This document shows positions 35,530-45,443 of a stretch of 47,725 nucleotides of DNA, one piece after another. Where the stretch lies: positions 1-47,725 of the forward strand of contig CAIJKC010000079.1 in assembly GCA_903821145.1 (NCBI GenBank), written 5' to 3'. The notes beneath the pieces were generated by a model, which had not been told where the DNA came from, made no database searches, and saw nothing but the letters and a program-made list of their open reading frames with translations. The stretch is from an uncultured Actinomycetes bacterium. Its GTDB lineage: Bacteria; Actinomycetota; Actinomycetes; Nanopelagicales; Nanopelagicaceae. The first letter of the stretch is position 1; every line of letters begins with the position of its first letter. The position numbers were made by a program, and so were the translations under genes.

Positions 35530-36407
35530 AGTTCGCGTCCCAGATCACGATGGATGGGATGGGCAATAATCTTTCGATCACTGCCAGAAGTTCCTGCCGC
35601 CTTGGCATTGAGTCGCTTGGAGAGCTCTTCGGCTATCGCAACGCTTCGATGCTTTCCACCCGTGCAGCCGATTGCAAGAGTCAGATATTTTCTTCCCTCA
35701 TTAAAAAATCCTGCCGCCATCGTTTCGAAGAGTGCTTGATAGCGCTCCAAGAACTCCTGCGTATTCGCACTTCCCAAGACATTTGCGCTGACTGCAGCAT
35801 CGAGCCCGGTGAGTGGGCGAAGCTCTGGAATCCAGTGTGGATTGGCGATGAAACGGCAATCCATCACAAGGTCGGCATCAACTGGAATTCCATACTTGTA
35901 TCCAAAGGAGAGCACATTGACTCGAAGGTCGGCATCACCCTGCGTTTGAAAGATTGCCTCGACCTTTTGCTCCAGCTGATGAATATTGAGTGCTGAGGAA
36001 TCAATAACAAGGTCTGCTAGTGATCGAACCTCTCGCAGCAGCTCACGTTCCTTGGCAATTCCATCGACGATCCGATCAGAGCCTTGTAAAGGATGTGGTC
36101 TACGTGTTGATTCAAAGCGTCTGACGAGCGCTTCATCGGCGGCATCGACAAAGAGAATTCTTCGGGCAATACCGCGCTCCCCTAATTCCGCCAATGCACC
36201 ATTGAGATCATCAAAGAATTGGCGGCCGCGAACATCGATAACCACAGCAATCTGGCTCACTGTTGGCCCAGCTAATTCACAGAGGTTTAAGAGGAGTGCT
36301 GGTGGAAGATTATCGACGACATACCAGCCCAGATCTTCCATGGCGTGAGCGATCGTGGAGCGACCGGCACCACTCATGCCAGTGACGAGGACTACTTCTG
36401 TAGACAT
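35526..36407 (-). CDS. rapZ: RapZ/YvcJ-family nucleotide-binding protein
   Basis: P-loop protein of the RapZ family. In enteric bacteria it controls glucosamine-6-phosphate synthase through small RNAs; in actinobacteria it is described only as a nucleotide-binding partner of yvcK. 293 residues: Walker A GMSGAGRST (10-18), the YVVDNLPP segment, and the C-terminal domain with SFGYKYGIP, CRFIANPHW, LRPLTG and IGCTGGKHRSV. It lies 14 bases after uvrC and overlaps yvcK by 4. Confidence 0.95.
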   Translation of the reverse strand: MSTEVVLVTGMSGAGRSTIAHAMEDLGWYVVDNLPPALLLNLCELAGPTVSQIAVVIDVRGRQFFDDLNGALAELGERGIARRILFVDAADEALVRRFESTRRPHPLQGSDRIVDGIAKERELLREVRSLADLVIDSSALNIHQLEQKVEAIFQTQGDADLRVNVLSFGYKYGIPVDADLVMDCRFIANPHWIPELRPLTGLDAAVSANVLGSANTQEFLERYQALFETMAAGFFNEGRKYLTLAIGCTGGKHRSVAIAEELSKRLNAKAAGTSGSDRKIIAHPIHRDLGREL

Positions 36408-36421
36408 GGCTCTATCTTGCC

Positions 36422-38329
36422 TTAACTCTCGAGGATCTCACCAGTAGCCATATCGACTGACTGGGTACCAGGGGCAAGGTTTGCCACAATGATCTCGGCA
36501 GTACGCTCACCGATCCCCGGAATCTCTGCGATCTGCGCTGTGGTGGCCTTTCGTAGCGCCGTCACCGAACCAAAGTGCTCAAGGATTGCGCGGCGGCGGA
36601 CTTCACCTAGTGATGGGATTCCATCCAAGAGGGATTCCAACATCACCTTTGAACGCTTGCTTCTATGGAAGGTGATCGCGAAGCGATGCGCCTCATCGCG
36701 AATTCTCTGGAGCAGGTAGAGCGCCTCACTGTGGCGCGGGAAGATCACTGGATCTGGATTTCCTGGCATCCAGACCTCTTCTAATCTCTTAGCTAGACCC
36801 ACCAAAGCGATGCTTGTTATTCCAAGATCTGCCAGTGCTTGAGCTGCAACCGCTACTTGTGGCTGCCCACCGTCGACAACGATCAACTGAGGTGGGTAAG
36901 CAAACTTAGGGCGTGCTCCCCCGCTCTGCGTCACTTCGGTCATGTCAATATCTTTCTCTGCCAGATAGCGCTTCAGGCGACGCGTGATGACGTGGTGCAT
37001 CGCTCGAGTGTCATCAAAGTTCGCATCATCATCGATTGCAAAGCGACGATACTCACTCTTCTTCGCCTGACCATCCTCAAAGACGACCATGGAGGCGACC
37101 ATATGGTTGCCTTGAATATTTGAAATATCGAAGCACTCAATTCGAAGTGGGAGTTCTGCTAGGTCCAAAGCTGATGCGATCTCCTCTAGCGCCTGCCCGC
37201 TCACCGCAGCATCATTGGAGCGTTTACTCAAATATTGAATAAGCGCTTGATGGGCATTGCGCTTCACGACATCAATCATCTCCGCTTTCTCGCCCCGCTG
37301 AGGTTGGGAGATCTCCACCTTATGACCGGAAAGTCCACCCAGCCAATTTTCAAACTCACTCACATCATTACAAGGGCGATCAATCAGAATCTCTCGGGGT
37401 ATCTCATTATCAAGGTAGATCTTGCTCAGAGTTGCTCCAACTAGCTCCTCTTCCTCCAAGACATTGGCCATATCGATGATCCACGAACGCGAACCAACGA
37501 TGCGTCCATTGCGAACGGTGAAGAGTGAGGCCGCGCAGTGAGTTACCTCTTCGTGGATACCGATGACATCGGCGCTAAAATTGGGGCTCAGTGAACTTCC
37601 CATAATCTCGTTGGACTTAGTTATCGCATTGAGCTGATCGCGCAATTTTGCCGCCCGCTCATACTCCTCGTGAGCTGCTGCAATCTCCATCTCACTCTCG
37701 ATCTGGGCTTCAATATCGGAAGGATTGGACTCTAAGTACTTCACTAGCTTCCTTGTTAAATCCTTATGTTCCTCTGGGCTAATCCAGCCGACGCATGGCG
37801 CCGAGCACTTACCGATATCACCTAAGAGGCACTGCCTCTTGCTCTTGACTGCGCGCTCAAAGGTGCCGTTGCTGCAACTGCGCACTGGGTAAATGCGCTG
37901 GAGGGTATCGAAGGTACTGCGTAGCGCCCAGGTGTGAGCAAAGGGGCCAAAGTACTTTGTTCCTTTGATCTTCTTCTGTCGAGAGACATAGACCTTGGGA
38001 AACTCTTCATTGATCGAAATCGCTAGATACGGATAAGACTTGTCATCCTTGAACTGCACATTGAACTCTGGGTCATAGCTCTTAATCCATGTGAACTCTA
38101 ATTGCAGCGCTTCGACCTCGGTATTGACGATCGTCCAGTCGACATGAACTGCCTTGTGAACCATCCGATAGGTCTTCTCGGTGAGGTTGCTACCGAAGTA
38201 AGAGTTCAGGCGATTCTTAAGGTTGAGAGCCTTACCCACATAGATGACGACTCCCTTTGCATCATAAAACCGATATACCCCAGGGTCAGTTGGGATGTTC
38301 GATGGTCGATAGCTCTGCGGATCTGCCAT
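36422..38329 (-). CDS. uvrC: UvrABC system protein C
   Basis: Dual endonuclease of nucleotide excision repair that cuts 3' and 5' of the lesion marked by UvrB. 635 residues: GIY-YIG nuclease at about 14-93 (DPGVYRFYDAKGVVIYVGKA region), a four-cysteine segment (CSNGTF ... CLLGDIGKCSAPCVG), a UVR domain near 205-240 that contacts UvrB, the RNase H-like nuclease with DISN near 395-400, and two helix-hairpin-helix motifs at the C-terminus. It begins five bases after uvrA and is followed by rapZ, its usual neighbour. Confidence 0.97.
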   Translation of the reverse strand: MADPQSYRPSNIPTDPGVYRFYDAKGVVIYVGKALNLKNRLNSYFGSNLTEKTYRMVHKAVHVDWTIVNTEVEALQLEFTWIKSYDPEFNVQFKDDKSYPYLAISINEEFPKVYVSRQKKIKGTKYFGPFAHTWALRSTFDTLQRIYPVRSCSNGTFERAVKSKRQCLLGDIGKCSAPCVGWISPEEHKDLTRKLVKYLESNPSDIEAQIESEMEIAAAHEEYERAAKLRDQLNAITKSNEIMGSSLSPNFSADVIGIHEEVTHCAASLFTVRNGRIVGSRSWIIDMANVLEEEELVGATLSKIYLDNEIPREILIDRPCNDVSEFENWLGGLSGHKVEISQPQRGEKAEMIDVVKRNAHQALIQYLSKRSNDAAVSGQALEEIASALDLAELPLRIECFDISNIQGNHMVASMVVFEDGQAKKSEYRRFAIDDDANFDDTRAMHHVITRRLKRYLAEKDIDMTEVTQSGGARPKFAYPPQLIVVDGGQPQVAVAAQALADLGITSIALVGLAKRLEEVWMPGNPDPVIFPRHSEALYLLQRIRDEAHRFAITFHRSKRSKVMLESLLDGIPSLGEVRRRAILEHFGSVTALRKATTAQIAEIPGIGERTAEIIVANLAPGTQSVDMATGEILES

Positions 38330-38334
38330 AGTGA

Positions 38335-41166
38335 TTACTTAAGGACGGTTGCTAGGAATTGACCTGTGTAGCTCTGCTTCATCTTCGCGACCTCTTCTGG
38401 CGTTCCTTCAGCAATAACCTGGCCACCACCAGCTCCACCCTCAGGACCCATGTCGATCACCCAATCTGCGCACTTAATGACATCAAGGTTATGTTCAATG
38501 ACGACCACAGTGTTACCTGACTCAACTAGACGGTTGAGTACTATCAATAACTTACGTGTATCTTCAAAGTGAAGTCCGGTCGTTGGTTCATCGAGCACAT
38601 AGATAGTGCGACCTGTGGAACGCTTCTGCAATTCGGTTGCTAGCTTCACGCGCTGGGCTTCGCCACCAGAAAGGGTGGGAGCAGATTGCCCAAGGCGAAC
38701 ATATCCAAGGCCCACATCGTTAAGGGTCTTCAGGAAGCGAGCGATTGCCGGAACCGATTCAAAGAAGCCATGGGCCTCCTCGATCGGCATATCAAGAACC
38801 TGAGCAATGGTCTTGCCCTTGTAGTGGACTTCAAGGGTTTCGCGGTTATATCTGGCCCCATGGCAGACCTCGCATGGAACATAGACATCGGGAAGGAAGT
38901 TCATCTCGATTGTGATGGTGCCATCGCCGGCACAATTCTCGCAGCGGCCACCCTTGACGTTGAAAGAGAAGCGTCCTTGGAGGTAACCGCGCACCTTCGC
39001 TTCACTTGTCTCCGCAAAGAGGGCACGGATCTTGTCAAAGACTCCTGTGTACGTAGCAGGGTTGGAACGAGGAGTTCGGCCAATCGGTGATTGATCTACG
39101 TGAACAACCTTATCCAGATTATCAAGACCGGTGACCGAGCGATGACGACCTGGAACGATGCGGGCGCCGTTGAGTTTATTGGCAAGGACAGAGTAGAGAA
39201 TGTCATTGACGAGCGTCGACTTTCCAGAACCACTTACACCAGTGACCGCAACAAAGCTACCAAGTGGAAAGGAGACCGAAATATTCTTGAGGTTATTCTC
39301 CTTCGCATCTTTAACAGTAATGATGCGACTCTTATCGTAGGGACGGCGCGCAGCTGGGACATCAATCTTGGAGCGACCTGCCATATATGCACCCGTTACA
39401 GATTTGGGTGCCGCAATGAGGTCGGCGTAGGTGCCGGATGAAACGACCTCTCCACCATGTTCACCAGCGCCTGGACCAATATCAACAATCCAATCTGCAG
39501 CGCGGATGGTGTCCTCATCGTGTTCAACAACAATGAGAGTATTACCCATATCGCGCAATCGAGTGAGAGTCTCGATCAATCGGTGATTATCGCGTTGATG
39601 CAATCCAATACTTGGTTCATCAAGCACATAGAGAACGCCAACCAAGCCAGATCCGATTTGTGTTGCAAGTCTGATGCGCTGGGCTTCTCCACCAGAGAGA
39701 GTGCCAGCGGCGCGCTCAAGTGAGAGATAGTCAAGACCAACATCGAGAAGGAAGCCAAGACGTGCATGCACCTCTTTGAGAACTCGCTCAGCAATCTTCT
39801 TCTCGCGGGCATTGAGTGAAATCTTCTTGAGGAAAACAGCGCAATCGGCGATGGAGAGCTCACATATTTGAGCGATGCTCTTGCCCCCGATTGTCACGGC
39901 TAACACCTCAGGCTTTAAGCGAGTTCCCTTACATGCTGGACAAGGCGTCTCACGCATATAGGCCTCAAACTTTGCAATGCCCCATTCACCCTCTTGTTCC
40001 GCGTGGCGGCGGGTAATGAATGGAATGACGCCCTCAAAGCCAGTCGTATAGGCGCGCTCGCGACCATAACGGTTCTTATACTTCACATGGACTTCATAAT
40101 CCCAGCCATTGAGGATCGCACTCTTCGCCTTGATAGGAAGGGCTTTCCAAGGCTTATCTAGTGAGAACTTAAGCTCTTTCGCAAGGCCCTCTAACAGGCG
40201 ATCGAAATACTCTGAGTTCTGCCATGGCGCAATGGCGCCTTCACTAATGGATATCGAGTCGTCAGGGATAAGAAGTTCCTCATCCACTTCAAGCTTGATG
40301 CCGATACCTGTGCACTCGGGACATGCTCCGAAGGGAGAGTTAAAGGAGAAGGAGCGAGGTTCTAGCTCACCGAAGGATAGCTCGCAGTCATGGCACGCCA
40401 TATGCTCACTAAAGGTCTTCTCTTTCTCGGGATCGCCATCTTTAAGATCGACGAAATCTAGGACAACGAGTCCTCCGGCGAGTTTGAGCGCCGTTTCAAT
40501 AGAGTCAGTCAGGCGAGATTTTGCATCAGCTTTTACTGCCAAACGATCAACGACAACTTCAATCGTATGTTTCTCTTGCTTCTTAAGTTTTGGCGCATCC
40601 GCAAGAGCGTAGACAGTGCCATCAACACGTGCACGCGAGAAACCTTGGACTGTGAGATCTTTGAAGAGATCTAGGAACTCACCCTTACGCCCGCGCACGA
40701 TAGGGGCAAGGACCTGGAATTTGATGCCAGAGTCGAGGGCAAGGATTTGATCAACAATATTTTGCGGGGTCTGCTTGGCAATTGCCTTGCCGCAATTAGG
40801 ACAGTGAGGCCGTCCAGCACGAGCAAAGAGAAGCCGTAAGTAATCATAAACTTCTGTGATCGTTCCAACGGTTGATCGAGGGTTGCGGTTTGTTGATTTC
40901 TGATCAATCGAGACTGCAGGAGAAAGTCCTTCAATGAAGTCGACATCTGGCTTATCCATCTGACCAAGAAATTGTCTGGCGTAAGCTGAGAGTGACTCAA
41001 CATAGCGACGCTGGCCTTCGGCGAAGATGGTGTCAAAGGCGAGGGAAGACTTACCGGAGCCCGAAAGTCCAGTAAAGACAATGAGGGCATTACGTGGAAG
41101 ATCAAGTGAGACATTCTTGAGATTGTGGGCTCTGGCACCACGTACTATCAATCGATCCGCGCTCAT
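38335..41166 (-). CDS. uvrA: UvrABC system protein A
   Basis: Damage-recognising ATPase of nucleotide excision repair. 943 residues with two ABC modules: Walker [11 protein letters not shown] near 33 and [10 protein letters not shown] near 645, two LSGGEAQR signatures, and zinc-finger cysteine pairs including CHDCELSF ... CPEC and CENCAGDGT ... CEVC. Ends with the usual [16 protein letters not shown] and [10 protein letters not shown] blocks. Its ATG overlaps the uvrB stop by 4 bases. Having uvrB, uvrA and uvrC consecutive is uncommon, since they are usually dispersed. Confidence 0.98.
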   Translation of the reverse strand: MSADRLIVRGARAHNLKNVSLDLPRNALIVFTGLSGSGKSSLAFDTIFAEGQRRYVESLSAYARQFLGQMDKPDVDFIEGLSPAVSIDQKSTNRNPRSTVGTITEVYDYLRLLFARAGRPHCPNCGKAIAKQTPQNIVDQILALDSGIKFQVLAPIVRGRKGEFLDLFKDLTVQGFSRARVDGTVYALADAPKLKKQEKHTIEVVVDRLAVKADAKSRLTDSIETALKLAGGLVVLDFVDLKDGDPEKEKTFSEHMACHDCELSFGELEPRSFSFNSPFGACPECTGIGIKLEVDEELLIPDDSISISEGAIAPWQNSEYFDRLLEGLAKELKFSLDKPWKALPIKAKSAILNGWDYEVHVKYKNRYGRERAYTTGFEGVIPFITRRHAEQEGEWGIAKFEAYMRETPCPACKGTRLKPEVLAVTIGGKSIAQICELSIADCAVFLKKISLNAREKKIAERVLKEVHARLGFLLDVGLDYLSLERAAGTLSGGEAQRIRLATQIGSGLVGVLYVLDEPSIGLHQRDNHRLIETLTRLRDMGNTLIVVEHDEDTIRAADWIVDIGPGAGEHGGEVVSSGTYADLIAAPKSVTGAYMAGRSKIDVPAARRPYDKSRIITVKDAKENNLKNISVSFPLGSFVAVTGVSGSGKSTLVNDILYSVLANKLNGARIVPGRHRSVTGLDNLDKVVHVDQSPIGRTPRSNPATYTGVFDKIRALFAETSEAKVRGYLQGRFSFNVKGGRCENCAGDGTITIEMNFLPDVYVPCEVCHGARYNRETLEVHYKGKTIAQVLDMPIEEAHGFFESVPAIARFLKTLNDVGLGYVRLGQSAPTLSGGEAQRVKLATELQKRSTGRTIYVLDEPTTGLHFEDTRKLLIVLNRLVESGNTVVVIEHNLDVIKCADWVIDMGPEGGAGGGQVIAEGTPEEVAKMKQSYTGQFLATVLK

Positions 41167-43250
41167 CCGCCAGCCTCATCCATTCCTCGGAGCTCACGCT
41201 TGAGCTCTCTAATTTCGTCACGAAGCCTTGCTGCCACCTCAAATTGAAGTTGAGCAGCTGACATCTTCATCTGATCGGTGAGTGATTCTATGAGGGCAAC
41301 GAGCTCTTGTCGCGGCAACGAACCAGGGGCTGGAATTGTGATGCCGATAGGCAGGCTGGCGGCTCCCCCCTTCTGGTTCTTCCCCTTCTTTTTAGTGAGC
41401 TCCTCAGTATCTTCGGCCTCTTGAGTGATGAGGTCGGTGATATCGGCAATCTTTTTACGTAGCGCTGTTGGCTCAATGCCGTGAGCGGTGTTGTACGCGA
41501 CCTGCTTCTCTCGCCTGCGATTTGTCTCATCGATCGCCTGCGTCATGGACTTGGTCATATTATCTGCATACATATGCACTTCACCCGAAACGTTTCGAGC
41601 AGCACGGCCAATGGTCTGAATAAGTGAGGTCGCAGATCGCAGGAAGCCCTCTTTATCGGCATCCAAGATTGCAACAAGTGAGACTTCAGGCAGATCCAAA
41701 CCTTCTCGAAGGAGGTTGATGCCGATAAGCACGTCATACTCACCAGTGCGCAGCTCGCGAAGCAATTCCACTCGGCGCAAGGTATCGACCTCAGAGTGAA
41801 GGTAACGGACCCTGATGCCCACTCCCTGCAGGTAATCAGTAAGGTCTTCTGACATCTTCTTCGTTAATGTCGTTACAAGTACCCGCTCATTCTTCGCCGC
41901 TCGCTCATTGATAGAGGCGACGAGATCGTCAATCTGCCCTTTGATCGGTTTCACAATAATCTTTGGATCAATCAGACCCGTTGGGCGGATAACCTGTTCA
42001 ACGACATCGCCCTGAACCTTCTCCATTTCATACTTACCTGGAGTTGCCGAGAGGTAGATCGTCTGGCCTTTGCGTGTAAGAAATTCATCAAAACGAAGTG
42101 GTCGGTTATCCATAGCACTTGGCAGACGGAAACCATGCTCTACTAACGTCCGCTTACGGGATGCATCACCTTCATGCATCGCACCGATCTGCGGAACCGT
42201 CACATGCGATTCATCAATAACGACAAGAAAGTCCTCTGGGAAGTAATCGAGAAGACAGTTTGGCGCGCTTCCAGCATCACGGCCATCAATATGGCGTGAG
42301 TAGTTTTCGATTCCAGAGCAGAATCCGAGTTGGCGAATCATCTCGATATCAAAGGTCGTTCTCATCCTTATGCGCTGGGCCTCAAGGAGTTTATTCTGGC
42401 GCTCAAAGGCATCAACTGCCTTCTCCATCTCTTCCTCGATGGCAACAACGGCACGTTGCATCGTTTCAGGTCCGGCCGCGTAGTGGCTCGCCGGAAAGAC
42501 ATACATCTCACTCTCTTCCCGGATGATCTCACCCGTGAGCGGATGCAAGGTCATGATCTTCTCGATCTCATCGCCAAACATCTCAATGCGCACAGCCAAC
42601 TCTTCATACATCGGGATGATCTCAACGGTGTCACCGCGAACTCGAAACGTGCCGCGCTCAAAGGCCATGTCATTGCGCTTGTATTGGATATCTACGAATC
42701 GACGAAGTAGAACATTGCGTTCCATCGAATCACCCACACGAAGTCGAATCATGCGATCGACATACTCTTGAGGCGTGCCTAAACCATAAATACAGGAAAC
42801 GGTAGCCACCACGATGACATCACGGCGCGTTAAGAGCGAATTTGTGGCGCTATGGCGCAACCTCTCAACCTCGGCATTTACCGAGGAGTCCTTCTCAATG
42901 AAAGTATCAGATTGCGGGACGTAGGCCTCCGGCTGGTAGTAGTCGTAGTAGGAGACGAAATACTCCACTGCATTGTTGGGTAAAAGTTCGCGGAACTCAT
43001 TAGCGAGTTGAGCAGCCAAGGTCTTATTAGGTGCCAGCACGAGCGTTGGTCGTTGAAGTTTCTCGATCAACCAGGCCGTGGTTGCAGATTTTCCGGTTCC
43101 TGTTGCACCAAGGAGAACCACATCTTGATCCCCGCGCAGGATTCGCTTGGTGATCTCAGCGATCGCCGTTGGCTGATCACCAGAAGGTATGTAGTCACTG
43201 ATTACTTCAAAGGGATGAGGTTTGCGTTGAAGATCAGAGATCGCTCTCAT
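41163..43250 (-). CDS. uvrB: UvrABC system protein B
   Basis: Helicase-like core of excision repair that verifies damage and recruits UvrC. 695 residues: Walker A GATGTGKS (48-55), the DNA-gripping beta-hairpin ([17 protein letters not shown] region), DESH Walker B-type motif, helicase motifs V-VI ([23 protein letters not shown]), and the C-terminal UVR domain ([24 protein letters not shown] region). Overlaps coaE and uvrA by 4 bases each. Confidence 0.98.
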   Translation of the reverse strand: MRAISDLQRKPHPFEVISDYIPSGDQPTAIAEITKRILRGDQDVVLLGATGTGKSATTAWLIEKLQRPTLVLAPNKTLAAQLANEFRELLPNNAVEYFVSYYDYYQPEAYVPQSDTFIEKDSSVNAEVERLRHSATNSLLTRRDVIVVATVSCIYGLGTPQEYVDRMIRLRVGDSMERNVLLRRFVDIQYKRNDMAFERGTFRVRGDTVEIIPMYEELAVRIEMFGDEIEKIMTLHPLTGEIIREESEMYVFPASHYAAGPETMQRAVVAIEEEMEKAVDAFERQNKLLEAQRIRMRTTFDIEMIRQLGFCSGIENYSRHIDGRDAGSAPNCLLDYFPEDFLVVIDESHVTVPQIGAMHEGDASRKRTLVEHGFRLPSAMDNRPLRFDEFLTRKGQTIYLSATPGKYEMEKVQGDVVEQVIRPTGLIDPKIIVKPIKGQIDDLVASINERAAKNERVLVTTLTKKMSEDLTDYLQGVGIRVRYLHSEVDTLRRVELLRELRTGEYDVLIGINLLREGLDLPEVSLVAILDADKEGFLRSATSLIQTIGRAARNVSGEVHMYADNMTKSMTQAIDETNRRREKQVAYNTAHGIEPTALRKKIADITDLITQEAEDTEELTKKKGKNQKGGAASLPIGITIPAPGSLPRQELVALIESLTDQMKMSAAQLQFEVAARLRDEIRELKRELRGMDEAGG

Positions 43251-43849
43251 TGGCTAGCCAATGCGCGTCGTCTCAACTCTGTCTCCCATAACTCTTCAAC
43301 AGCGCGCAAGAGAGCATCGGCATCTCCTGTATTGTCAATGATGTAGTCGGCAATCGCCGCCCGCTCCTCATCACTTGCCTGAGCGCTCACTCGCTTATCG
43401 AATTCATACTCTTTCATGCCACGTGCAATACAGCGTTGCCTACGAAGCTCAATGGGTGCCGTAATGGCAACAACATAATCAAAGCGTGCTTTGCCACCCG
43501 TTTCCACCAAAAGCGGTATCTGATTCACAATCACATCACCTGGGTCAGCACTGTTGACGATCTCATCGAGGGCTTCACGAATTCGCGGATGAGTGATCGC
43601 CTCTAGCTCCTGTCGAACTTTGGGATCAGCAAATACCAATTCACCAAGTTTGCTGCGATCAATATTGCCATCTCTTAAAATCTCATCACCAAATCGTGCG
43701 AGGATCTCATCGAAGGCTGGAGTTCCACGCTCTACGACCTGGCGAGCGAGTTGATCTGAATCAACGACAACTGCGCCGAGCGCAGCAAGGTACTCCCCTG
43801 CCAATGATTTACCAGAGCCAATGCCCCCGGTGAGCGCAACAAGTAACAC
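43247..43849 (-). CDS. coaE: Dephospho-CoA kinase
   Basis: Final step of coenzyme A synthesis, phosphorylating dephospho-CoA with ATP. 200 residues with the P-loop GGIGSGKS (8-15), the [13 protein letters not shown] segment and the lid/CoA region ending in [10 protein letters not shown]. Many actinobacterial CoaE proteins carry a long C-terminal UPF0157 extension; this one stops after the kinase. The start is GTG at 43849, six bases after a -10-like TAGGCT with no ribosome-binding site, so it is probably leaderless, and it heads the coaE-uvrB-uvrA-uvrC-rapZ-yvcK-whiA run. The 4-base overlap with uvrB suggests coupling. Confidence 0.95.
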   Translation of the reverse strand: MLLVALTGGIGSGKSLAGEYLAALGAVVVDSDQLARQVVERGTPAFDEILARFGDEILRDGNIDRSKLGELVFADPKVRQELEAITHPRIREALDEIVNSADPGDVIVNQIPLLVETGGKARFDYVVAITAPIELRRQRCIARGMKEYEFDKRVSAQASDEERAAIADYIIDNTGDADALLRAVEELWETELRRRALASQ

Positions 43850-43855
43850 GTGGAT

Positions 43856-43861
43856 AGCCTA
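43856..43861 (-). promoter_or_regulatory. -10 hexamer of a putative leaderless coaE promoter
   Basis: TAGGCT on the minus strand, six bases before the coaE GTG. It lies directly downstream of the rpsA terminator, where a new promoter is needed. No clear -35 is visible. Confidence 0.5.
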
Positions 43862-43896
43862 CCGAGAAGGGGCGAGGAGGGAATCAGGAGAAAGAA

Positions 43897-43927
43897 AAAG
43901 GCCCCGACCAAAGTGGTCAGGGCCTTT
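43897..43927 (-). terminator. Rho-independent terminator of rpsA
   Basis: A 13-bp stem (43897-43909 and 43915-43927, with one G-U pair) on a five-base loop, followed on the minus strand by TTTTTCTTTC. It begins 16 bases past the rpsA stop and separates rpsA from coaE. Confidence 0.9.
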
Positions 43928-43942
43928 AACGCTAGTCAGAGA

Positions 43943-45304
43943 TTACTCAGCAGCTGGGACCTTAGTCGCAGCAGCTTCTGGGGCGCTCTCAGATGCAGCG
44001 TCTGCGGCGCGAGCCTCATCCTTCTGCTTCTTGTGAGCGATGAAGCGTGCTTGCGCTTCTGAGTACTGGCGCTCCCACTCTTCGCGCTGTGATTCAAAGC
44101 CTGGACGCCACTCTTGGGTCTCAGCATCAAAGCCTTCTGGGTAGATGAAGTTACCTTCAGCATCGTAGCGAGCAGCCATTCCATACTGGGTTGGATCGAA
44201 TGCTTCGACTTCAACTTCGTGGCCTTCATTAGCCTGCTTCAATGAAAGTGAGATACGACGGCGCTCGAGATCGATATCGATGATCTTCACGAAGAGTGAG
44301 TCACCAACCTGAACAACCTGCTCTGGGATCTCAACGTGGCGTTCTGCCAACTCTGAAATGTGAACAAGTCCTTCAATACCCTCGAATACCTTGATGAATG
44401 CACCAAATGGAACGAGCTTGGTGACTTCACCAGGAACAACCTGATTAATGGTGTGGGTACGAGCAAATGCCTGCCATGGATCTTCTTGAGTTGCCTTGAG
44501 TGACAAGGAGACGCGCTCGCGCTCGAAATCAACTTCAAGGACCTCAACAGTGACTTCGTCGCCGACTTCGACAACTTCACTTGGATGATCGATGTGCTTC
44601 CATGAGAGCTCTGAGACGTGGACAAGTCCATCGACGCCGCCGAGATCAACGAAGGCACCAAAGTTCACGATAGATGAGACAACGCCCTCGCGGACCTGGC
44701 CCTTTGTGAGCTGGTTAAGGAATGTTGTGCGGGACTCAGATTGTGTCTGCTCGAGGTAGGCACGACGTGAGAGAACAACGTTGTTGCGATTCTTATCAAG
44801 TTCGATGATGCGGCATTCAACTTCCTTGCCGATGTACGGCGTAAGGTCGCGGACGCGGCGCATTTCGACGAGAGATGCTGGCAAGAAGCCACGCAATCCG
44901 ATGTCGACGATAAGTCCACCCTTAACAACCTCGATGACAGTTCCGGTGACGACTTCGTCGCGCTCCTTCTTGCCTTCGATCTCGCCCCAGGCACGCTCAT
45001 ACTGAGCACGCTTCTTGGAGAGGATGAGACGGCCTTCTTTATCTTCCTTTTGGAGAACGAGCGCTTCAATGCGATCGCCAACCTTGACGAGCTCAGATGG
45101 AGCCACATCGTGGCGGATTGAAAGTTCACGTGAAGGGATAACACCTTCAGTTTTGTAACCGATATCAAGAAGAACTTCTTCGCGGTCGATTTGTACAACG
45201 ATTCCTGAGACCAAGTCTCCATCGTTAAAATTCTTAATTGTGCCTTCGATTGCGGCGAGGAAATCTTCTGCTGAACCGATGTCGTTAATAGCGTGAGTGC
45301 TCAA
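43943..45304 (-). CDS. rpsA: 30S ribosomal protein S1
   Basis: RNA-binding protein that brings mRNA to the 30S subunit. 453 residues with four S1 repeats: the first two (DLVSGIVVQIDREEVLLDIG; DEVVTGTVIEVVKGGLIVDIG) divergent, the last two (REGVVSSIVNFGAFVDLGG; PGEVTKLVPFGAFIKVFEG) canonical, then an acidic/aromatic and Ala-rich tail typical of actinobacterial S1. The frame stays open 47 codons further up, but homology begins at NDIGSAEDFLAAI. I choose TTG at 45304 because GGAG lies four bases ahead and the promoter (45375-45403) lies inside the longer reading. It is closed by its own terminator. Confidence 0.95.
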   Translation of the reverse strand: MSTHAINDIGSAEDFLAAIEGTIKNFNDGDLVSGIVVQIDREEVLLDIGYKTEGVIPSRELSIRHDVAPSELVKVGDRIEALVLQKEDKEGRLILSKKRAQYERAWGEIEGKKERDEVVTGTVIEVVKGGLIVDIGLRGFLPASLVEMRRVRDLTPYIGKEVECRIIELDKNRNNVVLSRRAYLEQTQSESRTTFLNQLTKGQVREGVVSSIVNFGAFVDLGGVDGLVHVSELSWKHIDHPSEVVEVGDEVTVEVLEVDFERERVSLSLKATQEDPWQAFARTHTINQVVPGEVTKLVPFGAFIKVFEGIEGLVHISELAERHVEIPEQVVQVGDSLFVKIIDIDLERRRISLSLKQANEGHEVEVEAFDPTQYGMAARYDAEGNFIYPEGFDAETQEWRPGFESQREEWERQYSEAQARFIAHKKQKDEARAADAASESAPEAAATKVPAAE

Positions 45305-45374
45305 GTTGCTCCGTAGGTGAATAGAAGTAGTAGGGATAGGAGAGTTACCCATCTGGATGAGGGGTGAACGGCTA

Positions 45375-45403
45375 AGGGTACGCATCCTGGAAAATTGGGT
45401 CAA
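45375..45403 (-). promoter_or_regulatory. rpsA promoter
   Basis: On the minus strand: -35 TTGACC (45398-45403), 17-base spacer, -10 TACCCT (45375-45380). Transcription would start near 45368, leaving about 64 bases of leader before the TTG start. The same TTGACC -35 is used by both rRNA promoters in this window, suggesting shared growth-rate-linked strength. Confidence 0.7.
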
Positions 45404-45431
45404 ACCGCCAAAAGGAGCCACCACCACAAGA

Positions 45432-45437
45432 TACGAT
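45432..45437 (+). promoter_or_regulatory. -10 hexamer of a putative leaderless MFS promoter
   Basis: TACGAT lies six bases before the ATG at 45444. No ribosome-binding site or good -35 is seen. It is divergent from the rpsA promoter, about 30 bases away. Confidence 0.45.
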
Positions 45438-45443
45438 GGATTC

